Shown: positions 1 through 8,551 of the stretch, in pieces | Numbering within the stretch: the stretch's first letter is position 1 | Layout of the letters: each line of letters begins with the position of its first letter | Virus record (IMG/VR): IMGVR_UViG_3300009436_000082 | Location: 1-27,507 of that record | Strand: one strand, 5' to 3' | DNA length: 27,507 bases | Source: a virus | Program-made: the position numbers and the translations under genes | The notes under the pieces: generated by a model | Seen by the model: only the letters and a program-made list of their open reading frames with translations | The model's database searches: none | What the model was told of the DNA's origin: nothing

Positions 1-951
1 AGATAATCTAATATCATCTGGTCCGTCTTGTTTAATTCTACCACCTTTACCCCACATTAGGTAAGTTTCAATATCCGTTGCAATTTTAGATAAGTGAGCT
101 GCTTCCATATTTGTAATGAAAGTACGTGTAAGAGTACCATTTTCCATAGCTTCTCTTGCACCAGCTTTACCCATATTTGCTACTAAACCTTCAATTGAAG
201 GAACAGATGGATTTGCTGAGTCAGTGTTAAAGTTTCTCCAGATCTCAGTTACTGGTACAGTACCATCAGCATTCAAACCACCTTTGATCATTAGATCAGC
301 ACGGCTAGAAATAGAATAATGTACATGTGCTTCAGCTCCTCCTACAAAATTGTAGAATTCACGGAAACCAGAACCTGTTTCAATGTCAGAGAATCTTTCT
401 CCGTACTCACCTCTTGCAGAACCTTTTCTGAAGAACTTTGTACCTTGAGCTAAATACTTATTATCTAAGCTAGCTGCATTGTTGTTGTTTACCAATTGAA
501 CTGTATAGATAAAGCCGTCACCTGCTGGGATAATATCATCAGCTGTGATGTAAAGCTCTAATCCATTGTATTTGTCATATGTGATAATATCACCATGTCC
601 AAATGTTCTTTTGGAAATCTTAATTTTAAATGTAGTACCGTCTACACCTTTACTTGTGTTTCCTGCTTCAATATCTGCTACAATGTAGGGAAGATCTTGT
701 GCAATTGGAGTTTGCCATTTGTACTCACCACGTGCATTGTCCACCATGATTGTATTCTTTCCACCGAAAGATGCCATTTGATATAAAGGCATTTCAACCT
801 TTTGGGTCATTGCCCAAAGGTCTACTGGTCCCATATCCATAGGTTCTGCTGAACCTAGCATCTGAGTTAAGTGATAAGAATCAACATGAGAACTAGCTTT
901 GTAGCTTGTATCTCTCAGGAAAATTCCATTATTTAATACTGGAGTTGCCAT
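1..951 (-). CDS. Major capsid protein, N-terminal part (cut by window edge)
   Basis: An open frame runs without a stop from the ATG at 951 to the first base of the window, giving 317 codons of an incomplete protein that begins MATPVLNNGIFLRDTSYKAS. Position downstream of terminase, portal and a scaffold-like gene is the usual place for the capsid gene, and the sequence (early PVDLWAMTQKVEMPLYQMAS, later GERFSDIETGSGFREFYNF) looks to me like the crAss-like major capsid protein, which forms the HK97-fold icosahedral shell. The C-terminal part lies outside the window. The start follows an A-rich stretch and directly precedes the conserved-looking N-terminus. Family assignment is by recognition and context, not by a search. 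Confidence 0.85.
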   Translation of the reverse strand, partial: MATPVLNNGIFLRDTSYKASSHVDSYHLTQMLGSAEPMDMGPVDLWAMTQKVEMPLYQMASFGGKNTIMVDNARGEYKWQTPIAQDLPYIVADIEAGNTSKGVDGTTFKIKISKRTFGHGDIITYDKYNGLELYITADDIIPAGDGFIYTVQLVNNNNAASLDNKYLAQGTKFFRKGSARGEYGERFSDIETGSGFREFYNFVGGAEAHVHYSISSRADLMIKGGLNADGTVPVTEIWRNFNTDSANPSVPSIEGLVANMGKAGAREAMENGTLTRTFITNMEAAHLSKIATDIETYLMWGKGGRIKQDGPDDIRLS

Positions 952-1002
952 AATTTTTACTTGTTTTTGTTGTTAATATTAATTGTTATTTATTTTTGAT
1001 TG

Positions 1003-2289
1003 TTAAATCCGTTTGAATATGTTGTTGGTTCTAGGTAATTTTCTTCCTGACTTCTTCTTTTCTTCTTCCTTACTCTGTATTCCTAAAGAGTTAGATCCGC
1101 CTGCATTTGCCTGTTCAGTTTTTAATTTTCTTACAGTTTGCTCAATGCTTTTCTGTGCACCTTTATCCATTATTTTTGCTTTGTATCCATCTGGATCTTG
1201 TAACAACCATAATGCTTCAGAAATTAATGTATAGTTTGGTTCAACAAACTGATACTTTTCTAAAAGATGACCAAGCAAATTTGTATTACGTCCACTAACA
1301 GATGGGTAACTTGGTTGTACTAAACCATTATACAACATTGTTTGTGTTCTCTTATCAACTTTTATATCACCTAAAGTACCATCCTTTAATGTTTCATATA
1401 CACTAGACATGTATTGTTTAGATGCTTGTTCTTGCTGCTTCTTTTTAAGCTCTTGCTCTTGTATCTTTTTAGCAACAACCTTTTCTTGCATTTTATCTAA
1501 TTTAGGTTTAAACTTAGATGCTTGTTTTTCTAGTTTACCTAAATCTTTCCAAATTTCAATTTCTTCAGAGATTTCTTCTTGTGTTCCATATCCTGTAGCA
1601 CCTAAATATTCTCTAATAATTGTTTCTTGGTCTTGTTCTTTTTTAACGCTAAGCTCTTTAGTTTTTTCAACTTGAGCTAATGTTGAAAATAATCCTTTAA
1701 GATCTTGACCACCATCTGCTACGTATCTTGCTGCTACTTGAAGTTCTTCAGGTAAACTAGCAAAAAATTGTTTTGGGGTTTCTCTTCTTACTTGATTAGC
1801 TTTTTCTTCTAAATTAGCTTGAATTAATTCTTCCCAATCCTTAGCAGTATAGTCTTCTAATTCTTTATCATCATCAAAAGGAACTATCTTATCATCTTGA
1901 ATAAGTTTAGAAAATACATCAGATATTCCTGATATACTCTTTCTACCTCTTTTAGATGTTTTTTCTTCTTCTGCAACTTCATCAACTTCATCTAAAGATT
2001 CTAGTATATCAGCAGCTTCTTCTGCTTTGCTACTAGTATCTTCTTTGTCAGTTTCTTTGTCAGTTTCTTTTTCATCAACTTTAGCAGTTAAGTCATCAGC
2101 GTCATCTTTATCTGGATCAGCAAAAGAAAAATCTGCTTTTTCTTGCAATCCTGATAAAATATTTCTTTTTGGTTTTTCTTCCGCAGGTAATGTGACAGCT
2201 CCACTTCCTGGAGCACCATCAAATATTTCATCAATGTTAATGTCTAATGTCTCTACGTTACTGTTCACAGTATTTGTTTTGGTATCCAT
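1003..2289 (-). CDS. Putative scaffold/capsid-assembly protein (acidic, coiled-coil)
   Basis: 428 aa. Residues 1-130 are very rich in Asp, Glu and Lys and contain a short repeat (EKETDKETDKED), followed by a basic patch (KTSKRGRK). The middle (about 220-300) is charged and heptad-like (KLEKQASKFKPKLDKMQEKV, then EQELKKKQQEQASKQ), suggesting a coiled coil. The C-terminus is basic (KKKSGRKLPRTNNIFKRI). No enzyme motif is visible. It sits between the portal and major capsid genes, where tailed phages commonly keep a scaffold or head-assembly gene, and an acidic, helical, low-complexity protein fits that role. Function is inferred from position and composition only; it could instead be a minor virion protein. 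A promoter-like element lies just upstream (2327-2336). Confidence 0.8.
   Translation of the reverse strand: MDTKTNTVNSNVETLDINIDEIFDGAPGSGAVTLPAEEKPKRNILSGLQEKADFSFADPDKDDADDLTAKVDEKETDKETDKEDTSSKAEEAADILESLDEVDEVAEEEKTSKRGRKSISGISDVFSKLIQDDKIVPFDDDKELEDYTAKDWEELIQANLEEKANQVRRETPKQFFASLPEELQVAARYVADGGQDLKGLFSTLAQVEKTKELSVKKEQDQETIIREYLGATGYGTQEEISEEIEIWKDLGKLEKQASKFKPKLDKMQEKVVAKKIQEQELKKKQQEQASKQYMSSVYETLKDGTLGDIKVDKRTQTMLYNGLVQPSYPSVSGRNTNLLGHLLEKYQFVEPNYTLISEALWLLQDPDGYKAKIMDKGAQKSIEQTVRKLKTEQANAGGSNSLGIQSKEEEKKKSGRKLPRTNNIFKRI
2041..2070. repeat. Short tandem repeat, 12-bp unit, about 2.5 copies
   Basis: TTCTTTGTCAGT occurs twice in a row (2041-2052, 2053-2064) and is followed by a partial third copy. 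It lies in frame in the scaffold-like gene and encodes the repeated KETD units of its acidic N-terminal region. A repeat of whole codons would allow length variation without a frameshift. Confidence 0.6.
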
Positions 2290-2326
2290 ATTATTGTTGG
2301 TTTTAATATTAAATCCTTATATATAT

Positions 2327-2336
2327 AATATACAAA
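2327..2336 (-). promoter_or_regulatory. Promoter-like element TTTGTATATT upstream of scaffold/capsid genes
   Basis: On the minus strand this 10-mer lies about 47 nt before the start of the 428-aa gene, in a 125-bp non-coding gap. The identical 10-mer precedes the gene starting at 13151 and the gene starting at 22340, and a one-mismatch copy precedes the gene starting at 11709. TTTG at this place resembles the end of the Bacteroidetes -7 box (TAnnTTTG), but the TA half is not matched here. It may give the scaffold and capsid genes their own transcript. Confidence 0.45.
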
Positions 2337-2414
2337 ATGTTTTTTCACATACAATGCAATAAACTTATATAATTTTAAATTTTAGTAAAGTTTTTTGCAG
2401 TATATAGCTAACAC

Positions 2415-5174
2415 TTATTTATCTTTCTTCTTTTTATCAGAAGATTGTACATCATACTTGTTTTTGTTTTCTCTAGCTATCTCTAATTTAGTATTAGCTA
2501 TTTGCTTATCTGCAGATATTTTTTCTCTTTCTACATTTAATCTAGATTGCTCAAGTATTCCCTTTTGAGTTAGTTCTGTACGCTTAAGATTAGCTTGCTC
2601 TCTATATTGTGTAGTTTCTCTAATGTCTTTCATAGCATCTTGAAAATCAGATACTTTATTTTCATTAACATCACTCATTGAACCATAACCAGCAGCTCTA
2701 ATTTCAGCAATAGTTAAATCATTTTGTCTATCCTTATCATTTTCCATTTGCTCAGCTTGCAGTTTCATTTGTTCTTCTTGAGCTCTAGCTTGTAGTTGCT
2801 CTTGCTGCATTTGCTGTTGTTGTTGCATATCTTGCTGTCTCTGAGCTTGTATTCTTGCTTCAGAATCTTTTAGTATATCTGTTACTCCAGCAATAGAGTC
2901 TGCTTTTACAATATTACCTAACTCATATATTGATGCTCCAGTAGTATTATTAGTTAAAGCCATTTGCTTTAGCTGTTCTAGAATTGCTCTATGATTTGTT
3001 TTAGTTGTTGCAAAAACATTAAAGTCTCTTAATAATAAATCAGTACCATTAATTGTAAAGTTTACTTTTTGTGCTTCACTAGATATATAACTAAGTCTGA
3101 CGCTTGGGTTTGTACTATTATAGAACTGTGCTAAGTCAGTTCTCATTTGATGCACTCTAGGCATTAAATGATCTGAGTGTTGTACAAAGTATATTTCTGT
3201 TTGCGCATAGGATTGTTGCATAGCATTAACTACACCTGTTGCAGTTTGTGCTGATACAGCTCCCCCTAGACGTTGTGGATTAATTCCAATTGCATCAAAA
3301 CATTGTTGTTTAAAATAATTAGCTAACTGAATACGTGACATTAATCTACCTGTTTGCTCCATGTTAAGAGTCTGGTAGTGATTAAAGTTTGTAGCATTTT
3401 CTGTATTAGTAATAGATGTATCTAAAGGTAACATGCTAAAATCTTTCATAGCAGTGTATGCTTTAGCATAATTATTTTTACCCCAATCTTCTCCCATTGA
3501 ATGACGTGGTAAAGCATTTTGATCAAACATAATTACAGTACCTAATTCATCAATTAGTATATCTGCTATTTGATTATTTACCATGTTATACCCAACCTGA
3601 TAAGCTTTCATTAAATCTACTAATGAAGTAGATCTTGTATTTCTATCAGAAAATACACGGCCTTCTACTGGAAGTTTACACCCGTATAATGTATTAGATC
3701 CTTTAAATTGGAAAGGTAACCTGCCAGGTTTAGTTCTATTAATACCTACATAAATAGGATTAACGTTATCACCCATTGTAGTATGCCACATTGCTGGTAC
3801 ATTAGGTCCTATTTTTACTCCACCCCAAGTTTCATTAATCCAGATCCAATCAATATGTTCTCCCTGTAATAAAGTTTCTTTAGATTTATTTTTAAATATT
3901 GATGTATCATATACAGGTTTTTCTGTAATCTTAAATGTTTCATCAATTATTTCTTGAGTAACCTCACCGTCTAGTTCAATTTTAGTAAGATGACCTACCT
4001 TTCTTTGAGTTTTCCAATAGATTGTAGAAACTCTCATCAGGTTGCTATCACCCCATTGTATTAAGTCTTCACTTTCATCTAATATTTGAGATACTATATC
4101 TCCACCACTTGATGTGTCATTCCAATAGTTACTTGTATATTGTCTATATGCTAGACTAGGAGAATTAGTATTCCATTCATGTGACCTTGTTGCATCATAA
4201 TAAGATCCATCATTTTGATAACCGTTAACTTGGTATTGTGCAGATCTAGCTGGATATATTTTTTGTAAAGATTTTAATTGCTTCTCATCCATTAAATACC
4301 CATACTTATCTACTACATCAGATACTGTCATTAAATCTATCTTACCTACATAATTAGATTCAGATATATATCTTTGATCTGGAGACTTTTGATAGAATGT
4401 TAATACAGGATTCCATAATTCAACATCATAGTCATCTTCCAACATTCTAAAATGCCAGAATTCTCTATCTGCAATAAGCATATCACGGAACCCTCTTTCC
4501 TCAAGCTCTTGCATTTTGAATCTTTCCTCATCAACATTTAATTGATGTGATGCCCATTCTTCTACACTACTTCTGTAAGACTTACTAAAGTAATCTTCTA
4601 TTTCTGGTAATGATTTTAAATTTTCTGGAGATAGTTTCTGTTGTGCTTCTTCTGATGCTGGATCCATTCCTGCTTCTATCATTGACTGAATAAGATCCCT
4701 TTCTGCATCAGCAAGTAATACTTGTTCAATTTCAACTTTCTTCTGCTCCAACATTTCATTGTATGACTTGTCATCTACAGCTCTAAATTGAACTTTATTA
4801 TATCTCTTAGCAAACTCTCCGCTTAAAACATTAACAACATTAGGTACAATAGGATAAAACTTTAATTCTAATGCAGATTCATTTTCTGTTGTTAGAACAT
4901 CCATTAGTTCTTTGTAATCATTGTCTTCTTCAACAATGTAATCTGTTTTATCAATAATACCTTTAGCTAATTTATAATTCTTTAAAAGCCTTCTAGCATT
5001 TAAACGCAAAAATTCTATTCCTTGAACTTCAAGCCAATCTAAATTCCATGCAGCCCACTCATCAGTTTTTTGTTTAGATGAAATAAACTGAACTGGTTGA
5101 GTTAAACTAGAGAACGTAGGGCCGCTCTCAGCCTTAGCTCCATTTTTTAACTGCATTGCATTTAATACTTTCAT
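2415..5174 (-). CDS. Portal protein
   Basis: 919 aa, between the terminase gene (21-nt gap) and the scaffold-like gene. Portal proteins form the dodecameric ring at one capsid vertex through which DNA enters and leaves. The N-terminal part has the residue pattern of phage portal proteins (TDEWAAWNLDWLEVQGIEF near 37-55; ANYFKQQCFDAIGINPQRLG in the middle; QTATGVVNAMQQSYAQTEIY following). The C-terminal 200 or so residues are extremely Gln-rich and helical (QQDMQQQQQMQQEQLQ) and then charged, resembling the long helical barrel extension of podovirus portals such as P22. The large size is usual for crAss-like portals. The call rests on recognition plus order TerL-portal-capsid. Confidence 0.85.
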   Translation of the reverse strand: MKVLNAMQLKNGAKAESGPTFSSLTQPVQFISSKQKTDEWAAWNLDWLEVQGIEFLRLNARRLLKNYKLAKGIIDKTDYIVEEDNDYKELMDVLTTENESALELKFYPIVPNVVNVLSGEFAKRYNKVQFRAVDDKSYNEMLEQKKVEIEQVLLADAERDLIQSMIEAGMDPASEEAQQKLSPENLKSLPEIEDYFSKSYRSSVEEWASHQLNVDEERFKMQELEERGFRDMLIADREFWHFRMLEDDYDVELWNPVLTFYQKSPDQRYISESNYVGKIDLMTVSDVVDKYGYLMDEKQLKSLQKIYPARSAQYQVNGYQNDGSYYDATRSHEWNTNSPSLAYRQYTSNYWNDTSSGGDIVSQILDESEDLIQWGDSNLMRVSTIYWKTQRKVGHLTKIELDGEVTQEIIDETFKITEKPVYDTSIFKNKSKETLLQGEHIDWIWINETWGGVKIGPNVPAMWHTTMGDNVNPIYVGINRTKPGRLPFQFKGSNTLYGCKLPVEGRVFSDRNTRSTSLVDLMKAYQVGYNMVNNQIADILIDELGTVIMFDQNALPRHSMGEDWGKNNYAKAYTAMKDFSMLPLDTSITNTENATNFNHYQTLNMEQTGRLMSRIQLANYFKQQCFDAIGINPQRLGGAVSAQTATGVVNAMQQSYAQTEIYFVQHSDHLMPRVHQMRTDLAQFYNSTNPSVRLSYISSEAQKVNFTINGTDLLLRDFNVFATTKTNHRAILEQLKQMALTNNTTGASIYELGNIVKADSIAGVTDILKDSEARIQAQRQQDMQQQQQMQQEQLQARAQEEQMKLQAEQMENDKDRQNDLTIAEIRAAGYGSMSDVNENKVSDFQDAMKDIRETTQYREQANLKRTELTQKGILEQSRLNVEREKISADKQIANTKLEIARENKNKYDVQSSDKKKKDK

Positions 5175-5195
5175 TCTAGAATATATTTAATTGTT

Positions 5196-7382
5196 CTATT
5201 TATAATTTTTAAAACCTGACCTTCTTGGTCTGGAGCTATTTGTTGATTTATTTTGCCCAATATTTTTGAACGGACTATACTTTAATTTAGTGAATTTTTC
5301 TGAATTTACCAAAGAATTATCTTCAGATTCCCGTCTTTTAGAATAACCTCTGTTAGACTGTTGTATTTTTACAAATGCAATTAATGCACCAAATGCAACA
5401 AGTCTATCCACGTTTAATCCTGGATAGTAAGCTAACATTTCTTTAATTAACATTGGATCCGGTATTCTTTCAACACCTAATGTTTGATTTGTAACTACAC
5501 CGTTAATGTCAGTTTCTTCATCTATTACTTCTCTTAAAAACTCAATTGCATAAGAAATCAAATGGCTTTTAAATAATGTTCCTGTATTCTTCCAACCGTA
5601 TTCTTGATATACAGTTCTATTGGAACCCAAGTCTTTTAAGAAAAGTATTTGTTGTTTAGGTACTAAGTATCTCTGTTTTTTTCTAGCAATCATATGCTGG
5701 ATAAAAAGTGAAATGTTATTCTCTACTAATGTCCAAGCATTATACCATTCAATTATTAATTCAAGTCTTTCATGAGTTTTATTAATGTCATCAAATCTAC
5801 CACACCACGCAGCTACTACTTTATCTTTTTCAATAAACTGTTCAACATCACCTGCTGCTGTAGTTCTTGTAACTTCAGTTGCATTTTTATATACAAAGAT
5901 ACTACAAAGAGAATCAGATGTAGTTGTTTTTCCTTCTGACACGGGGTCAATAGAAGCATAATATGCACCAAACTCTGGATTCTTTACAGGCCTTTCCCAT
6001 ACAACTATAGTACCTGTTTTATCAGTTTGTTTTTTATCTACTGGAAATCTTGTAATAGGTAATTTATTTGTTCTTTTAGCAAAAATTCCTTTTTCATCTC
6101 TATCTAATTTAATTAATTCATAAGGATATTCTTTTTCTTGAATTCTTTTTTGTTGTTTACTTAATATTCCTTGAGGAAAAACAGATTCTTTTCTATATGC
6201 AAATGCTTCTGCTATATTCAAAGGTTTTTGAGATATTCTTAACTGATATTGTTCTCCACTTAATTCATTCTTCCAACGTGCTCTTTCCGTTACTATAGCT
6301 TCAACAGCTTCATCAATTAAAGAGTTACCATAATCATCAATATAAGGTGGCATAGACCACTGTTCAGGAATAAATAACCCTGCCATACCAATACCTCCGT
6401 CAGCATCCATTAGATTAGTTTCTACTGCATATATATCATTTGCTTTTGGATTGAGTATCATATCCTTTAAAGGATTACACTGTTCCAAGTCACCAACAGA
6501 TCCTGCAGCTATAAACATACCTGTTGTTACCATACCTGAAGACATTGCAGGACGTAAGTACTCATATGTTTGCATCATCTTTGGTGCTATACCAGCTTCT
6601 TCATGAAAGAAGTATGTTGTAGGTCCACCTACTCCAGATGTTGCATTCTTTTCAAATGATGCCCCTTGTATTTTAGATTTTAAACCCCTGGCTGTTTTCC
6701 TATTACCAACTTTAACTTCTATCTGTTGCTGCCATAGTAAAACCTTTTCTGGATTACTTGGTCTATACCAAGCAGTGTGTTCATTAAGGAAAGTTTTATA
6801 TTCATCTAAAAACTTCCAAGATCCTTTATCATTTATGTAATCTTTTAATGATGCACCAATTTTACACGTACTACCTTCTTCAAACCAATACGTATTAATT
6901 ATTTTTCCCATATGGAAATATGAGGAAGCTATCTGACGTTTCTTTAATATTGCGGAGTGTTGATAATGCAACTCTGCAAGTATTTCATACAAAGCCATAT
7001 GATACTGAGCATCACGCACTTTAGCAAAACCATATTTTTTCTCTTCTTTATCATATATGGGTAAAAAATTAAGCCACATGTAGTAGTCACGTGTTAGGTA
7101 CCATGTAAGTCCATTGTGTTTATATATCGCACCTTCTCTACACTTAATCTTCTGATCTTCCCAATAGGTTATAAAGTCTTTAGATCTAAAAGGTTTATCA
7201 CAATAGAAGCCAAGTTTATTAAAAGTTTTAGCTTCACTATTAAATTCTTTAGACATACTGGTAAAATTATAATTACCAGGCTCCTTAAATATATCCAATA
7301 AAAACTTTATAAAACTTTCTCTATCTTCAAACTCTGTTGTTTCCCACTTATTATTATTATATGTAGGAATGGTTTTATACAT
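5196..7382 (-). CDS. Terminase large subunit
   Basis: 728 aa. It would be the ATP-driven motor that packages DNA into the prohead and cuts the concatemer. A Walker-A-like stretch, KKRQIASSYFHMGK (147-160), is of the phage-terminase type rather than the classic GxxGKS. A Walker B with catalytic acid is seen in TYFFHEEAG (256-264). The C-terminal RNase-H-like nuclease is marked by YYASIDPVSEG (Asp479) and VENN (Glu554). The start overlaps the end of the GroES-like gene by 8 nt, suggesting translational coupling, and the portal gene follows. No small terminase subunit was recognised nearby. The C-terminal tail is basic and Ser/Asn-rich. Confidence 0.92.
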   Translation of the reverse strand: MYKTIPTYNNNKWETTEFEDRESFIKFLLDIFKEPGNYNFTSMSKEFNSEAKTFNKLGFYCDKPFRSKDFITYWEDQKIKCREGAIYKHNGLTWYLTRDYYMWLNFLPIYDKEEKKYGFAKVRDAQYHMALYEILAELHYQHSAILKKRQIASSYFHMGKIINTYWFEEGSTCKIGASLKDYINDKGSWKFLDEYKTFLNEHTAWYRPSNPEKVLLWQQQIEVKVGNRKTARGLKSKIQGASFEKNATSGVGGPTTYFFHEEAGIAPKMMQTYEYLRPAMSSGMVTTGMFIAAGSVGDLEQCNPLKDMILNPKANDIYAVETNLMDADGGIGMAGLFIPEQWSMPPYIDDYGNSLIDEAVEAIVTERARWKNELSGEQYQLRISQKPLNIAEAFAYRKESVFPQGILSKQQKRIQEKEYPYELIKLDRDEKGIFAKRTNKLPITRFPVDKKQTDKTGTIVVWERPVKNPEFGAYYASIDPVSEGKTTTSDSLCSIFVYKNATEVTRTTAAGDVEQFIEKDKVVAAWCGRFDDINKTHERLELIIEWYNAWTLVENNISLFIQHMIARKKQRYLVPKQQILFLKDLGSNRTVYQEYGWKNTGTLFKSHLISYAIEFLREVIDEETDINGVVTNQTLGVERIPDPMLIKEMLAYYPGLNVDRLVAFGALIAFVKIQQSNRGYSKRRESEDNSLVNSEKFTKLKYSPFKNIGQNKSTNSSRPRRSGFKNYK

Positions 7383-7653
7383 CTTTCAGAATAGCAAATA
7401 TATCTCCTTCTTGTATAAGCAGGTGTTCTGTTTCATTATGCTTCATTGGTACGGGTAGGCAATGATCTGTATATTGTACAACATCCCCCACTTTTATTTC
7501 TGAAACTGTTTGGCCTACACCAACTACAGTTCCTATATTTTCTTGTTCTTGTGCAGATGAAGGAATCATAATTGTAGTATTTTTAAAATACTGTTCAGCT
7601 TCCTTTTGTTTGATTAGAATCTTTTTTCCTATTGGTATTACTTGTTGTGCCAT
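7375..7653 (-). CDS. GroES-like co-chaperonin (Cpn10 family)
   Basis: 92 aa, close to the usual 95-100 aa of Cpn10 proteins. The order of elements fits GroES: an N-terminal strand IPIGKKILIKQKE (6-18), a mobile-loop region followed by MIPSSAQEQENIGTVVGVG (29-47, equivalent to the family IIIPDTA...GxVVAVG), KVGDVVQY (54-61), and a C-terminal LLIQEGDIFAIL (78-89). GroES caps GroEL; T4 gp31 is a known phage version needed to fold its capsid protein. Being next to terminase and portal genes suggests a role in folding virion proteins with the host GroEL. It overlaps terminase by 8 nt. A shorter or diverged mobile loop is possible and would matter for GroEL binding. Confidence 0.8.
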   Translation of the reverse strand: MAQQVIPIGKKILIKQKEAEQYFKNTTIMIPSSAQEQENIGTVVGVGQTVSEIKVGDVVQYTDHCLPVPMKHNETEHLLIQEGDIFAILKDV

Positions 7654-7747
7654 TGTCTTTGGTTTTTATATTGTTAGTTTTCTTTATTTCTTTTTCAAAT
7701 ATTGGCTCATCCCAATAACAGAAAAGCCATTTTTCTTGTACTTTCAT
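7595..7747 (-). CDS. Possible 50-aa small protein overlapping the GroES-like gene
   Basis: An ATG at 7747 lies one base after the stop codon of the preceding 172-aa gene and opens a 50-codon frame ending in TGA. It fills a gap that would otherwise be about 95 nt, then overlaps the start of the GroES-like gene by 59 nt. The N-terminal half (MKVQEKWLFCYWDEPIFEKE) has a protein-like mix of Trp, Cys and Tyr; the half that overlaps is low-complexity (Lys, Asn, Thr). The tight spacing to the upstream stop favours translation, but the long overlap weakens the case. No function can be suggested. Confidence 0.4.
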   Translation of the reverse strand: MKVQEKWLFCYWDEPIFEKEIKKTNNIKTKDNGTTSNTNRKKDSNQTKGS

Positions 7748-7748
7748 T

Positions 7749-8267
7749 TTACATTTGATCATAAGCTAATCCTGCACCTCCACGTACTGAACTTTCTTGC
7801 TCTTGTTTCATATCACTAAATGCTCCCTTGTATGATTGTCTTATATTTTCAAATTTAGCTGCTGCATTTACCATAGAATTAATGTTTCCATCTCTACCAT
7901 GTTCTATAGGTGTTACTTCCATATACTTACCCAATCTATCTAACATGGATTTTATACCCACATAAGCTCTATATGTTGGTGTTTCATATAATTTCTTACA
8001 CATGTCTAGAGCATATCTTATCTTTCCATCTTCTGGTGATTCCTCTAACTTTACTTCTTCAATTATAATATCTTCTTTTTCATGTTCAGGTAAATTAAAA
8101 AAAGGATTCATATCAGGATTAGGACAACTCATATAAAAAATATATTGATAAACCTGTAAGTATGTATCTGGATATTCAGTCATAATTGCTTTTAAAAAAG
8201 GTAAAGCATAACAATGTTCTGTTGGAATTACTTTGCTATTTTGTACGTCAAATAATCTTACTAGCAT
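7749..8267 (-). CDS. Conserved-looking hypothetical protein (packaging block)
   Basis: 172 aa, unrecognised. It begins MLVRLFDVQNSKVIPTEHCY, is followed by an aromatic, helix-rich part (YLQVYQYIFYMSCPNPDMNP), an acidic linker (EKEDIIIEEVKLEESPEDG), and a C-terminus with VRGGAGLAYDQM. No membrane segment or signal peptide is visible. It lies in a compact leftward run, 3 nt after the 92-aa gene and just before the GroES-like and terminase genes, so a role in packaging or head assembly is possible by association. There is no motif supporting a specific function. Confidence 0.8.
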   Translation of the reverse strand: MLVRLFDVQNSKVIPTEHCYALPFLKAIMTEYPDTYLQVYQYIFYMSCPNPDMNPFFNLPEHEKEDIIIEEVKLEESPEDGKIRYALDMCKKLYETPTYRAYVGIKSMLDRLGKYMEVTPIEHGRDGNINSMVNAAAKFENIRQSYKGAFSDMKQEQESSVRGGAGLAYDQM

Positions 8268-8270
8268 AAT

Positions 8271-8549
8271 TTAATTATTTTGATCCATTATATCCTTAAT
8301 ATCTTGAAAGTCTGCCTGAACAACTATAGGTGTTGGATTTACCAACTGTGTTCCTGCTTGTAAAATTAATAAAACTAAACCATTCATAACTTTTTTATTA
8401 AGTTGAGAATAATATGGGGTTGCAGCCACTATACTAGTTGAGTCTATATAAAGATCTTGATAACTATATTCTTCTACATATTCTTTATAAGGTACACCCT
8501 CCATTAAACTTACTTTCAATGCTACTATTGTTAATGTTATATTGCTCAT
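8271..8549 (-). CDS. Hypothetical protein
   Basis: 92 aa, unrecognised. It starts MSNITLTIVALKVSLMEGVP, contains many Tyr residues in the middle (YKEYVEEYSYQDLYID), then a hydrophobic stretch (MNGLVLLILQAGTQLV, about 56-71) that is too short and mixed to call a membrane span, and ends DIKDIMDQNN. It is tightly packed: 2 nt after the nuclease gene and 3 nt before the 172-aa gene, so it is almost certainly co-transcribed and co-translated with them. Nothing further can be said about its role. Confidence 0.75.
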   Translation of the reverse strand: MSNITLTIVALKVSLMEGVPYKEYVEEYSYQDLYIDSTSIVAATPYYSQLNKKVMNGLVLLILQAGTQLVNPTPIVVQADFQDIKDIMDQNN

Positions 8550-8551
8550 AA

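Noticed and set aside
1409-1675. Antisense open frame rich in Cys and Ser opposite the scaffold-like gene, and similar frames opposite other genes.
   Set aside because: These mirror the codon bias of Lys/Glu-rich proteins on the other strand; they overlap well-supported genes throughout.
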